Shown here: one piece after another, positions 44,174 through 51,551 of the stretch
Layout of the letters: each line of letters starts with the position of its first letter
How positions within the stretch are numbered: position 1 is the stretch's first letter
NCBI RefSeq assembly: GCF_004216665.1
Contig: NZ_SGWY01000003.1
Location: 682,001-746,000, forward strand
Direction: 5' to 3'
Origin: Agromyces ramosus
GTDB taxonomy: Bacteria; Actinomycetota; Actinomycetes; Actinomycetales; Microbacteriaceae
DNA: 64,000 nucleotides
The notes under the pieces: model-generated
The model's database searches: none
The model's input: only the letters and a program-made list of their open reading frames with translations
What the model was told of the DNA's origin: nothing
Made by a program: the position numbers and the translations under genes

Positions 44174-45733
44174 ATGGCGACCACGACGGGTCCGAGGCGG
44201 ATGTGGTGGTGGGCCGCATTCTCGGGTGTCGTGAGCGCCGCGGCCTTCCTCGCCACGGCCGAACTCCTCGCGCTGCTCGTCGCGCGCGACGGCAGTCCGA
44301 TCCTCGCGGTCGGCGCCTTCGTCATCGACATCGTGCCGCAGCCCTTCAAGGAGTTCGCGATCGCCACGTTCGGCGAGTACGACAAGGTCGCGCTGCTCGT
44401 GGGCCTCGCACTCGCCGTCGTCGTCGCTGCGTCGATCTCGGGGATCCTGGAGTACGTTCGTCCCCCGCTCGGCGTCATCGCCCTGGGCGTGGCGGGCGCC
44501 CTGTCGGTGGCCGCGATCCTCACCCGGGCCGGCGCGACGCCGCTCGCGTGGGTCCCGCCGGTCGTCGGCACCGTGGTCGGCGCCGTGGTGCTCACGTTGC
44601 TCGCCAGACGGCTGCGCGCGTGGCGAGCCGACCTCGCACGGCCCGACGTCGAGCGGGCGGCGGTCGACCGGCGCGCCTTCCTCCGCATCGCGGGCGTCGC
44701 CGCGGCATCCGCCGTGCTCGTCGGGATCGGCTCGCGCGTGGCGACGGCGACCTCGTCGTCGATCGCGGCGATCCGCCGGACCCTGAGGCTGCCCGCGGCG
44801 CGGTCGACCGTGACGGTTCCCGAGGGCGCCGAACTCGACATCCCGGGGATCTCGCCCCTCTTCACGTCGAATCGCGACTTCTACCGCGTCGACACCGCCC
44901 TCACCGTCCCCGAGATCGACCCGTCGGGCTGGCGCCTCGTCGTCGACGGCATGGTCGACCGCCGGGTCGAGCTGGGCTTCGACGACCTCGTCGGCATAGG
45001 CCTCGACGAGTACGCGATCACGCTCACCTGCGTGTCGAACGAGGTCGGCGGCGACCTGCTCGGCACGGCGAAGTGGCTCGGCGTGCCCGTGCGCGACGTG
45101 CTGCGCATGGCGGGCCCGGCGCCGGGGGCCGACATGGTGCTCTCCCGGAGCATCGACGGCTTCACGGCGTCGACGCCGCTCGAGTCGCTGACCGACGACG
45201 ACCTCGACGCCATCCTCGCCGTCGGCATGAACGGGGAACCGCTGCCGCTCGAGCACGGGTTCCCGGTGCGGATGGTCGTGCCGGGCCTCTACGGTTACGT
45301 GTCCGCCACCAAGTGGCTGACCGAGCTGACGGTGACGACCTTCGCGGCCGACGAGGGGTACTGGACGCCCCGCGGCTACAGCGCCAGGGCACCGATCAAG
45401 CTCTCCTCGCGGATCGACACGCCCCGCGCCGGCACGCCGATCGCCGCCGGTCGCACGGTCCTCGCCGGAGTCGCCTGGGCGCAGCCCGTCGGCGTCGACC
45501 GGGTCGAGGTGCGGGTCGACGACGGCGCGTGGCAGCCGGCCACGCTCTCCACGCCGATCAACGGCAGCACGTGGGTGCAGTGGTTCCTCGAGTGGGAGGC
45601 CCCCGTCGGCACCCACTACGTCACCGTGCGCGCGACCGACGCGGACGGCACCCTCCAGGCGCAGGAGCGTGCCCCGATCGCTCCCGACGGCTCGACCGGG
45701 TGGCAGCGCATCCTGCTCAGCGTCACCGCGTGA
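44174..45733 (+). CDS. Membrane-anchored sulfite-oxidase-family molybdoenzyme
   Basis: 519 residues. Four membrane helices in about 10-150 precede an internal twin-arginine-like segment (VDRRAFLRIAGVAAASAVLV). The outer Mo-pterin domain then follows with the binding Cys in TLTCVSNEVGGDLLGTAKWLG, and HGFPVRMVVPGLYGYVSATKW. A Mo-cofactor dimerisation domain ends the protein. The combination suggests export of the folded domain by Tat. GGAGGCGG precedes the ATG. Divergent from moeB and upstream of the mod genes. Substrate unknown, perhaps sulfite or oxidised sulfur/nitrogen compounds. Confidence 0.9.
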   Translation: MATTTGPRRMWWWAAFSGVVSAAAFLATAELLALLVARDGSPILAVGAFVIDIVPQPFKEFAIATFGEYDKVALLVGLALAVVVAASISGILEYVRPPLGVIALGVAGALSVAAILTRAGATPLAWVPPVVGTVVGAVVLTLLARRLRAWRADLARPDVERAAVDRRAFLRIAGVAAASAVLVGIGSRVATATSSSIAAIRRTLRLPAARSTVTVPEGAELDIPGISPLFTSNRDFYRVDTALTVPEIDPSGWRLVVDGMVDRRVELGFDDLVGIGLDEYAITLTCVSNEVGGDLLGTAKWLGVPVRDVLRMAGPAPGADMVLSRSIDGFTASTPLESLTDDDLDAILAVGMNGEPLPLEHGFPVRMVVPGLYGYVSATKWLTELTVTTFAADEGYWTPRGYSARAPIKLSSRIDTPRAGTPIAAGRTVLAGVAWAQPVGVDRVEVRVDDGAWQPATLSTPINGSTWVQWFLEWEAPVGTHYVTVRATDADGTLQAQERAPIAPDGSTGWQRILLSVTA

Positions 45734-45751
45734 ATCCCTGCGGCGGCGAGA

Positions 45752-45781
45752 GTGCCATTTCGCCGTGTACGCGGCTAGGAT
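45752..45781 (+). promoter_or_regulatory. Promoter-like boxes before the HTH-MOP/mod operon
   Basis: GTGCCA (45752-45757), 18-nt spacer, TAGGAT (45776-45781), 33 bp before the ATG of the HTH-MOP gene. No ModE-type palindrome is evident. Confidence 0.4.
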
Positions 45782-45814
45782 CGAGGAATCGACCCGTATT
45801 CGAGGAGCGTCACC

Positions 45815-46231
45815 ATGACCGAGTTCCGTGTCAGCGAGGCCGCCGCCCTTCTCGGCGTGAGCGACGACACCGTGCGCCGGTGGGGCGAGCACGGCCGCCT
45901 CGCGCTCCGTCGGGGTGCGAACGGCATGCAGGTCGTGGACGGCGGGGAACTGGTGCCGCTGATGGCGGAGCTCGCCTCGGGCGGTGCGCTCGCCGAGGCG
46001 TTCCCGCTCGCGCGGGCCTCCGCGCGCAATCGCTTCGTCGGGCTCGTCACGCGCGTCCAGCGCGACGGCGTCATGGCGCAGGTCGACCTGCAGGCGGGTC
46101 CGTTCCGCATCGTCTCGCTGATGAGCCGCGAGGCCGCCGACGAGCTCGGGCTGCAGCCCGGCATGCTCGCCGCGGCGAGCGCCAAGGCCACGAATGTCAC
46201 GATCGAGCTGCCAGCGGGAGCCGATCGATGA
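45815..46231 (+). CDS. Molybdate-binding MOP/TOBE protein with MerR-type HTH
   Basis: 138 residues. An N-terminal excisionase/MerR-like HTH (FRVSEAAALLGVSDDTVRRWGEHGRL) joins a C-terminal molybdopterin-binding (MOP/TOBE) domain (SARNRFVGLVTRVQRDGVMAQVDLQ to SLMSREAADELGLQPGMLAAASAKATNVTIEL). It should bind molybdate or tungstate and DNA, so it is the likely regulator of the mod operon it heads, in place of ModE. GAGGAG precedes the ATG; the stop overlaps modA by 4 bp. Confidence 0.85.
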   Translation: MTEFRVSEAAALLGVSDDTVRRWGEHGRLALRRGANGMQVVDGGELVPLMAELASGGALAEAFPLARASARNRFVGLVTRVQRDGVMAQVDLQAGPFRIVSLMSREAADELGLQPGMLAAASAKATNVTIELPAGADR

Positions 46232-47067
46232 GGCGGATGCCGCCAGCCACCGCACCCACTGCCACGCGCACCCCTCGCCGGCACCTCGCTGTCGCCGCCG
46301 GCATCCTCGCGTTCGCCACCGCGTCCGCGCTCACCGGGTGCGCCTCGACCGGAGCCTCCTCCGCCGCGTCGTCGACGGGCCGCGCGGATGTCGCACCCAC
46401 GACGGTCACCGTCTTCGCCGCCGCCTCCCTCACCGAGGCGTTCGACACCCTCGCCGCGCAGTTCGAGGCGGAGCATCCGAACGTCGACGTCGTGCTGAGC
46501 TACGGCGGAAGCGCCGCGCTCGCCCAGCAGGTCGTGGAGGGCGCCCCGGTCGACGTGTTCGCCTCGGCCGCCGAACCCCCGATGCAGGCCGTCGCCGACG
46601 CCGGCCTCGCCGTCGATCCGGTGGTCTTCGCCACGAACACGCTCGAGCTGGCGGTTCCCGCGGGCAACCCGGCCGGCATCACCGGCCTCGACGACCTCGC
46701 GAACCCCGACCTGCGGATCGCGCTCTGCGACCCGTCGGTGCCCTGCGGCGCGGCATCCGCCGAACTGCTCGCTCGGCAGGGCGTCGGCGCGGCGCCCGAC
46801 ACGCTCGAGTCCGACGTGAAGGCCGTGCTCACCAAGGTCTCGCTCGGCGAGGTCGACGCGGCGCTGGTCTACCGCACCGACGTGCCGGCGGCCGGCGGCG
46901 AGGTCGAGGGCATCGAGGTGCCCGGCGCGGCATCCGTCGTGAACCGCTACCCGATCGCGGCGCTGTCCGAGGCCGACGATGCAGCTGCGGCCGACGACTT
47001 CGTGGCCTTCGTCACCGGCCCCACGGGGCGCGAGGTGCTCGCCGACGCGGGATTCGGGGCACCCTAG
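46228..47067 (+). CDS. modA: Molybdate ABC transporter substrate-binding lipoprotein ModA
   Basis: 279 residues. The signal peptide has a lipobox at LTGCAS (Cys near 33). The mature domain begins VTVFAAASLTEAFDTLAAQFE, with YGGSAALAQQVVEGAPVDVFASA and VSLGEVDAALVYRTD as the molybdate-site blocks. Captures molybdate outside the membrane for ModBC. Confidence 0.94.
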   Translation: MRRMPPATAPTATRTPRRHLAVAAGILAFATASALTGCASTGASSAASSTGRADVAPTTVTVFAAASLTEAFDTLAAQFEAEHPNVDVVLSYGGSAALAQQVVEGAPVDVFASAAEPPMQAVADAGLAVDPVVFATNTLELAVPAGNPAGITGLDDLANPDLRIALCDPSVPCGAASAELLARQGVGAAPDTLESDVKAVLTKVSLGEVDAALVYRTDVPAAGGEVEGIEVPGAASVVNRYPIAALSEADDAAAADDFVAFVTGPTGREVLADAGFGAP

Positions 47068-47922
47068 GTGGCCGAGCCGACGACCCGTGCTCCGGCGACC
47101 CGCGCACCGGCGGCACGGCGCACGATGGCCGGGCGACTGTCCTGGCCGGTCGCGGTCGCGGCCGGCATTGCGCTCGCCGTGCTCGTGCTGCCCCCGGCCG
47201 CCCTCGTCCTGCGCGCGCCCTGGGCCGACCTGCCCGAGCTGCTCGCGCGCGAGTCGGTGATCCAGGCACTCGTGCTGTCGTTCGCCACGGCCACCCTCGC
47301 CACCGCGATCTGCCTCGTCCTCGGCGTGCCGCTCGCCGCCCTGCTCGCGCGCGCCGCCGACTGGCCGACGCTCCCCCGCCGCGTGCTGCGCGCCGCGGTC
47401 ACGGTGCCCCTGGTGCTGCCGCCGGTCGTCGGCGGCATCGCGATGCTGCTGCTGCTCGGCCGCCGGGGACCGATCGGGCGCCTGCTCGAGGAGTGGTTCG
47501 GCGTCACGGTGCCGTTCACGACCGGCGCCGTGGTGCTCGCGCAGGTGTTCGTGTCGCTGCCGTTCCTCGTCTTCGCCGTCGAGGGGGCGCTGCGGTCGGC
47601 CGACCGGCGCACCGAGCTCGCGGCCGCGACGCTCGGCGCATCGCGGTGGCAGGTGTTCCGGTTCGTGACCCTGCCGCTCGTGGCGCCCGGGGTCGCTGCC
47701 GGCGCGGTGCTGTGCTTCACCCGCGCGCTCGGCGAGTTCGGCGCCACCATCACCTTCGCCGGATCCCTGCCCGGCGTCACGCGCACCCTGCCGATCGCGA
47801 GCTACCTCGCGATGCAGTCCGACCCCGACGAGGCGATCGCGCTCGCCCTCCTCCTCCTCGCGGTGTCGGTGATCGTGCTGCTGGGCCTCCGCGACCGATG
47901 GCTTCCGGGAGTGCGCGCATGA
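47068..47922 (+). CDS. modB: Molybdate ABC transporter permease ModB
   Basis: 284-residue permease with about six helices and the ABC-contact EAA loop AAATLGASRWQVFRFVTLPL. LPPVVGGIAMLLLLGRRGPIG is a ModB block. The GTG start follows directly on the modA stop with no gap. Confidence 0.94.
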   Translation: MAEPTTRAPATRAPAARRTMAGRLSWPVAVAAGIALAVLVLPPAALVLRAPWADLPELLARESVIQALVLSFATATLATAICLVLGVPLAALLARAADWPTLPRRVLRAAVTVPLVLPPVVGGIAMLLLLGRRGPIGRLLEEWFGVTVPFTTGAVVLAQVFVSLPFLVFAVEGALRSADRRTELAAATLGASRWQVFRFVTLPLVAPGVAAGAVLCFTRALGEFGATITFAGSLPGVTRTLPIASYLAMQSDPDEAIALALLLLAVSVIVLLGLRDRWLPGVRA

Positions 47923-48665
47923 CGGATGCCGCCGCCCGCCCCGACGCGGCAGGCCCGCGCCCGGCGCTGCATGCCGACGTCGTCGTCAGTCGCGGCGACC
48001 TCGAGATCGCCGCTGCGTTCGACGTGGTGCCGCGGCATCCGCTCGCCGTCATCGGACCCAACGGCGCCGGCAAGTCGAGCGTGCTCTCGGCGATCGCCGG
48101 CCTCGTGCCGCTCGAGTCGGGGCGCGTGCGCATCGGCACCCGCACGCTCGACGGGCTGCCACCCGAACGGCGGCGCATCGGCCTCGTGTTCCAGGACTAC
48201 GTGCTGTTCCCGCACCTCACGGTGCGCGACAACGTCGCGTTCGCGACGCGCATGCGGGGCGGCCGGACGGCGGCACGCGCCGCGGCGGATCCGTGGCTCG
48301 AGCGGTACGGGCTCGCGCCGCTCGCCGGTCGCTACCCCGCCGAGCTGTCGGGCGGCCAGGCGCAGCGGGTCGCACTCGCCCGTGCGCTCGCGGCCGAGCC
48401 CGAGGTGCTGCTGCTCGACGAGCCGATGTCGGCGCTCGACGTCGAGGTGCGGGCCGAGATGCGCACGGAGCTCGCCACCCACGTGCGCGAGTTCGGCGGC
48501 GCGACGGTGCTCGTCACGCACAGCCCGGCGGATGCCGCGGCGCTCGCCGACTCGGTCCTGGTGCTCGAGGCGGGGCGGGTGACGCAGCGCGGCACGCTCG
48601 ACGAGCTGCGGGCGGCACCGGCGACGCCCTACGTGGAGCGGATGCTCGCGGCATCCGCCGACTGA
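47919..48665 (+). CDS. modC: Molybdate ABC transporter ATPase ModC, short form
   Basis: 248 residues. Walker A is GPNGAGKSSVL, the Q loop is GLVFQDYVLFPHL, the signature is LSGGQAQRVALARAL, Walker B is VLLLDEPMSALD and the switch His is in LVTHSP. It stops after the ATPase core and lacks the C-terminal MOP domains of classical ModC; the separate HTH-MOP protein upstream may take over molybdate sensing. ATGA overlap with modB. Confidence 0.93.
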   Translation: MTDAAARPDAAGPRPALHADVVVSRGDLEIAAAFDVVPRHPLAVIGPNGAGKSSVLSAIAGLVPLESGRVRIGTRTLDGLPPERRRIGLVFQDYVLFPHLTVRDNVAFATRMRGGRTAARAAADPWLERYGLAPLAGRYPAELSGGQAQRVALARALAAEPEVLLLDEPMSALDVEVRAEMRTELATHVREFGGATVLVTHSPADAAALADSVLVLEAGRVTQRGTLDELRAAPATPYVERMLAASAD

Positions 48666-48668
48666 ACC

Positions 48669-49151
48669 TCAGCGGGGCGTGTCGAAGCGGGTCTCGACGG
48701 GTTCGGCCTCGACCGCCTCCGGCCAACTCGCGACATCGAATCGGAACTCCGCGACGGCGCACGTCGGCATGTGCTCGATCGTGCCCGACAGCGCGAACGC
48801 GAGGTCGGACATGCCCGGGTCGTGGGCGACGACCATGGCCGTGCCGATCGCATCGTCGAACTCGCGCACGACGCCGAGGATGTCCTCGGGGGAGGCGCCG
48901 TAGAGGCGCTCGTCGAGGTCGAGGCGGTCGGGGGCGAGCCCCAGCGCGTCGGCCATGAGCTCGGCCGTGGTGCGCGCCCGAACGGCCGTGCTCGACCGGA
49001 TCACGTCGGGCTCCAGACCGCGCTCGGCGAGCCGTCGACCCATCTCGGGGGCGTCGCGCAGGCCGCGGTCGGCGAGGGGCCGGTCGTGGTCGTCGAGGCC
49101 CGGCTCGTCCCAGGCGGACTTGGCGTGTCGCACGAGCACGAGGGTCTTCAT
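48669..49151 (-). CDS. SixA-like phosphohistidine phosphatase
   Basis: 160-residue histidine phosphatase. The catalytic motif is LVLVRHAKSAWDEPG, with RSSTAVRARTTAE and the second His in VVAHDPGMSDLAF. SixA-type enzymes remove phosphate from His of phosphotransfer proteins. It ends 3 bp from the modC stop (convergent). The start is the ATG read as MKTLVLVRH. Confidence 0.88.
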   Translation of the reverse strand: MKTLVLVRHAKSAWDEPGLDDHDRPLADRGLRDAPEMGRRLAERGLEPDVIRSSTAVRARTTAELMADALGLAPDRLDLDERLYGASPEDILGVVREFDDAIGTAMVVAHDPGMSDLAFALSGTIEHMPTCAVAEFRFDVASWPEAVEAEPVETRFDTPR

Positions 49152-49193
49152 GCGCCGAGTCTGCCACCCTGCGCATCGCGCCGCGAGGTCACC

Positions 49194-50132
49194 CTATGTC
49201 GCGCGGGCGGCCAGTCCTGCCGCGAGTTCCAGCACGCAGAGCGCGGCCAGCCGCACGGTGCGTCCATCGGGGGCATCGGTCGTCGCGTCGATCTCGACGA
49301 GGTCGGCGCTGCGCACCCGGGCATCGGATGCCGCCGCGCGCACGAGCGCGCGCAGCTCCCAGGCCGCGAGCCCACCGGGCACCGAGGCGGGGCAGGCGGG
49401 AGCGACCGAGCGGTCGCAGGCGTCGACGTCGACGTCGAGGTGCACGGGACCGCCGGCGGCGCCCGCGATCTCGAGCGCCTCGACCATCACCTCGGCGGGG
49501 TTCCGGCCGTGCAGCTCGTCGCGGTGGACGACCGTGATGCCGAGCTCGGCCGCTCTGCGCGCGTAGGAAGCGGAGTTCGCGAAGTCGGCGATGCCGACCT
49601 GCACGATACGGCGCGGATCGAGGCCGGCCTCGACGAGGCGGCGCACGGGCGAGCCGTTCGAGACCCCGTCGCGCAGGTCGTAGTGGGCGTCGATCGTCAC
49701 GAGCCCGGCGGTGCCGAGGTCGTCGCCCCAGGCGCCGAGCGCCGTGGCCACGGTCACCGAGTTGTCGCCGCCGAGCGCGACGAGCAGCCCGGCACGCTCG
49801 AGCGCCGCCGCGACCGTCGCGATCGTGGCGGCCTCGCCGTCGGGGCCGTCGGGCTCGTGGATGTCACCGGCATCGGCGAACCGGAGAGCGCCGAGGTCGC
49901 CGGCGCCGCCGGCGCCGGCTGCCGAGCGGTTCGGCATCAGCGCCGGGCTGTACCGCCGCAGGGCCTCGCGGACCGCGCCGGGCGTCGCATGCGCGTTCGT
50001 CGGCGACAGCGACGTGCGCCACGCGGGCACGCCGAGCAGCACGAGATCCACGGCCTCGCCGGGATCGAGGTCGGCGAGCGCGGGCCAGCCGCCCGCCCGC
50101 GGCCAGAGGGGATCGTGCGAGAGCGTCGCCAT
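49194..50132 (-). CDS. hutG: Ureohydrolase, likely formimidoylglutamase HutG
   Basis: 312 residues of the arginase/agmatinase family with a binuclear Mn site: GGDNSVTVATALG, TIDAHYDLRDG, and DVDVDACDRSVAPACPASVPGG. By sequence alone it could be agmatinase or guanidinobutyrase. Two points favour HutG: the hut genes here lack HutF and HutG, and a 16-bp palindrome 55 nt before this ATG (50188-50203) matches the operators of hutH and hutU. HutG would split N-formimino-glutamate to glutamate and formamide. It lies 13 kb from hutI, so the regulon is split. Confidence 0.8.
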   Translation of the reverse strand: MATLSHDPLWPRAGGWPALADLDPGEAVDLVLLGVPAWRTSLSPTNAHATPGAVREALRRYSPALMPNRSAAGAGGAGDLGALRFADAGDIHEPDGPDGEAATIATVAAALERAGLLVALGGDNSVTVATALGAWGDDLGTAGLVTIDAHYDLRDGVSNGSPVRRLVEAGLDPRRIVQVGIADFANSASYARRAAELGITVVHRDELHGRNPAEVMVEALEIAGAAGGPVHLDVDVDACDRSVAPACPASVPGGLAAWELRALVRAAASDARVRSADLVEIDATTDAPDGRTVRLAALCVLELAAGLAARAT

Positions 50133-50149
50133 GCCACGACGGTAGCAAT

Positions 50150-50178
50150 GACGGATGCCGCGGGCCGAGGCATCCGTC
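50150..50178. other. GGATGCC hairpin in the hutG upstream region
   Basis: GACGGATGCC (50150-50159), 9-nt loop, GGCATCCGTC (50169-50178). A perfect 10-bp stem between the hut operator and the hutG-like start. It may interfere with or mark the promoter; its relation to the operator is unknown. Confidence 0.5.
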
Positions 50179-50187
50179 GCCCGCCGT

Positions 50188-50203
50188 GTCTGCGATCCCG
50201 GAC
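50188..50203. promoter_or_regulatory. hut operator at the hutG-like gene
   Basis: GTCTGCGATCCCGGAC, one mismatch from the hutU site and two from the perfect hutH palindrome. It ends 55 nt from the ATG at 50132, the same spacing as at hutH (55) and hutU (54). Confidence 0.72.
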
Positions 50204-50263
50204 GAACTCGGCAACGGGCCGCGCCGCATGAGGCACGGCGGTGCGAGCGAGCGTGCGCCGACG

Positions 50264-51250
50264 TCAGCCGCGCAGCTCGGCCAGCAGTTCGCGCTCCTTC
50301 CCGGGCGTCAGCCCGGCGCCGCGCTCCCGGTCGAGGCCCTCGGCGCGCTCCCACTCGAGCGTCTCGGCGAGCAGCTGCTCGAGTGGCCGCAGGCGCAGGC
50401 CGGCGGCCTTCGCCGCGGCGTTCGACCGGTCGAGGAACGCGTTCCAGTCGGGGTCGATGATCCACAGCGGCAGCGAATCAGGGCCCGACCACTCGGCCAC
50501 GCCCTGTTCCGCGAGCCATTCCGGCGCCACCGCGACGACCTCGCCCTCGTGGCCGGCCACCGCGCGCGACGCCTCGAGCCACTCGGCGAACGTGATGCGG
50601 TCGCCGACGGCGTTGAAGGCCCCGGTGCGTCGCTGCTCGATCGCGTCGAGCGTGAACCGCACGAGGTCGTCGACGTGGATCGCCTGCACCGCCGAGTCGA
50701 GGATGTCGGGGACGAGCATGGGTCCGTCGTCGCGCGCCGCGCGGGCGACCCAGTAGCCGCCCCGGCCCGAGGGATCGCCGGGGCCGGCGATGAGGCCCGG
50801 CCGGATGACGAGCAGCCGCTCGCCGAGGGCCTCGCGGTAGGCGAGCTCGATCGCGGACTTCGCCTCGCCGTACGTGTCGGGCGTCGACTCGTCGGACTCC
50901 AGGGGCGGCATGAGCTCGGCGGACTCGTCGGCGCCGGGCTGGTCCTGGGCCGCGTACACGTTGCCCGACGAGATGAACGTCCAGTGCCCGGCGCGCGGGC
51001 CGAGGTCCATGGCGGCGCGACGTGCGAAGCCGGGCTGGCGTGTGACGTCGATCACCGCGTCCCAGTCGCGCCCGCTCACCTCGTCGTACGCACCGGGCTG
51101 CGAACGATCGGCGACGACGAGTTCGGCGCCGTCGGCCACCCCGCCGGCCTCGCCGCGGGCGAGGCAGGTCACGCGATGTCCGCGCGCCACCGCCTCCGTC
51201 GCGAGGGTGCGTCCGAGCCATTGCGTTCCGCCGAGGATGAGCAGGTCCAT
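50264..51250 (-). CDS. NAD-dependent epimerase/dehydratase family protein
   Basis: 328-residue extended SDR. The Rossmann start is LLILGGTQWLGRTLATEAV, the middle has FISSGNVYAAQDQPG, and the catalytic Tyr and Lys are in DTYGEAKSAIELAY; HVDDLVRFTLDAI is the typical later block. It resembles the reductases often paired with nucleoside-sugar or isoflavone substrates; the substrate cannot be given. The catalytic Ser/Thr and YxxxK are intact. It lies 131 bp from the hutG-like gene with no shared role evident. Confidence 0.85.
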   Translation of the reverse strand: MDLLILGGTQWLGRTLATEAVARGHRVTCLARGEAGGVADGAELVVADRSQPGAYDEVSGRDWDAVIDVTRQPGFARRAAMDLGPRAGHWTFISSGNVYAAQDQPGADESAELMPPLESDESTPDTYGEAKSAIELAYREALGERLLVIRPGLIAGPGDPSGRGGYWVARAARDDGPMLVPDILDSAVQAIHVDDLVRFTLDAIEQRRTGAFNAVGDRITFAEWLEASRAVAGHEGEVVAVAPEWLAEQGVAEWSGPDSLPLWIIDPDWNAFLDRSNAAAKAAGLRLRPLEQLLAETLEWERAEGLDRERGAGLTPGKERELLAELRG

Positions 51251-51481
51251 GCCGTCATCACAGCACGGCGGGGATGCCGGGGGCCACGGGTGTTCTCCGA
51301 GCGCGAACCCGCTTGCCCTCGGTGGTGCGCGACCTGCGCCCGCCGGCGCATGCGGCATCTCGGGCTCTCGTCGCTCCCCGGTGCGCCACTTCGCCGCCGA
51401 CTGCGCCAGTCCAACGGGCGCAGCGGGCTCGGAACTGGCGCAGTGGATCCGAGCGGGGGAGTCCGGGAATGGAATCGGGGT
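51251..51481. other. Intergenic region upstream of the copper ATPase
   Basis: About 230 bp with no supported gene between the divergent epimerase and the ATPase promoter. It holds the inverted TGCGCCA element at 51382-51443; nothing else stands out. Confidence 0.5.
51382..51443. repeat. Dispersed TGCGCCACTTCG element with inner inverted repeat
   Basis: Begins with TGCGCCACTTCG (51382-51393), the same 12-mer as at 15008. Inside are perfect inverted copies CTGCGCCAGT (51401-51410) and ACTGGCGCAG (51434-51443), 23 bp apart. Intergenic, upstream of the copper ATPase promoter; probably a REP-like element. Confidence 0.55.
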
Positions 51482-51489
51482 CGTCGTCG

Positions 51490-51518
51490 TTGTCGAAAAT
51501 ACCCCTCGGGGGTATGCT
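51490..51518 (+). promoter_or_regulatory. copB promoter with CsoR-type operator
   Basis: TTGTCG (51490-51495), 17-nt spacer, TATGCT (51513-51518). The near-palindrome ATACCCC-TC-GGGGGTAT (51499-51515) lies within the spacer, as in CsoR-controlled copper promoters. Copper would release the repressor. A matching site stands before the HMA gene at 60989. Confidence 0.72.
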
Positions 51519-51533
51519 GCGGAGGCGAAGCAC

Positions 51534-51551
51534 ATGGAGGAAGATCGATGA
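51534..51551 (+). CDS. Five-codon leader ORF overlapping the copB start
   Basis: ATG-GAG-GAA-GAT-CGA-TGA, encoding Met-Glu-Glu-Asp-Arg. Its stop overlaps the copB ATG (ATGA). Its own GAGGAAG serves as the copB ribosome site. It may be chance, as nothing shows that it is translated. Confidence 0.2.
   Translation: MEEDR

Noticed and set aside
49194..50132. Plain agmatinase call for the ureohydrolase
   Set aside because: Sequence alone cannot exclude it, but the hut-type operator at the same spacing as hutH and hutU makes formimidoylglutamase the better reading.
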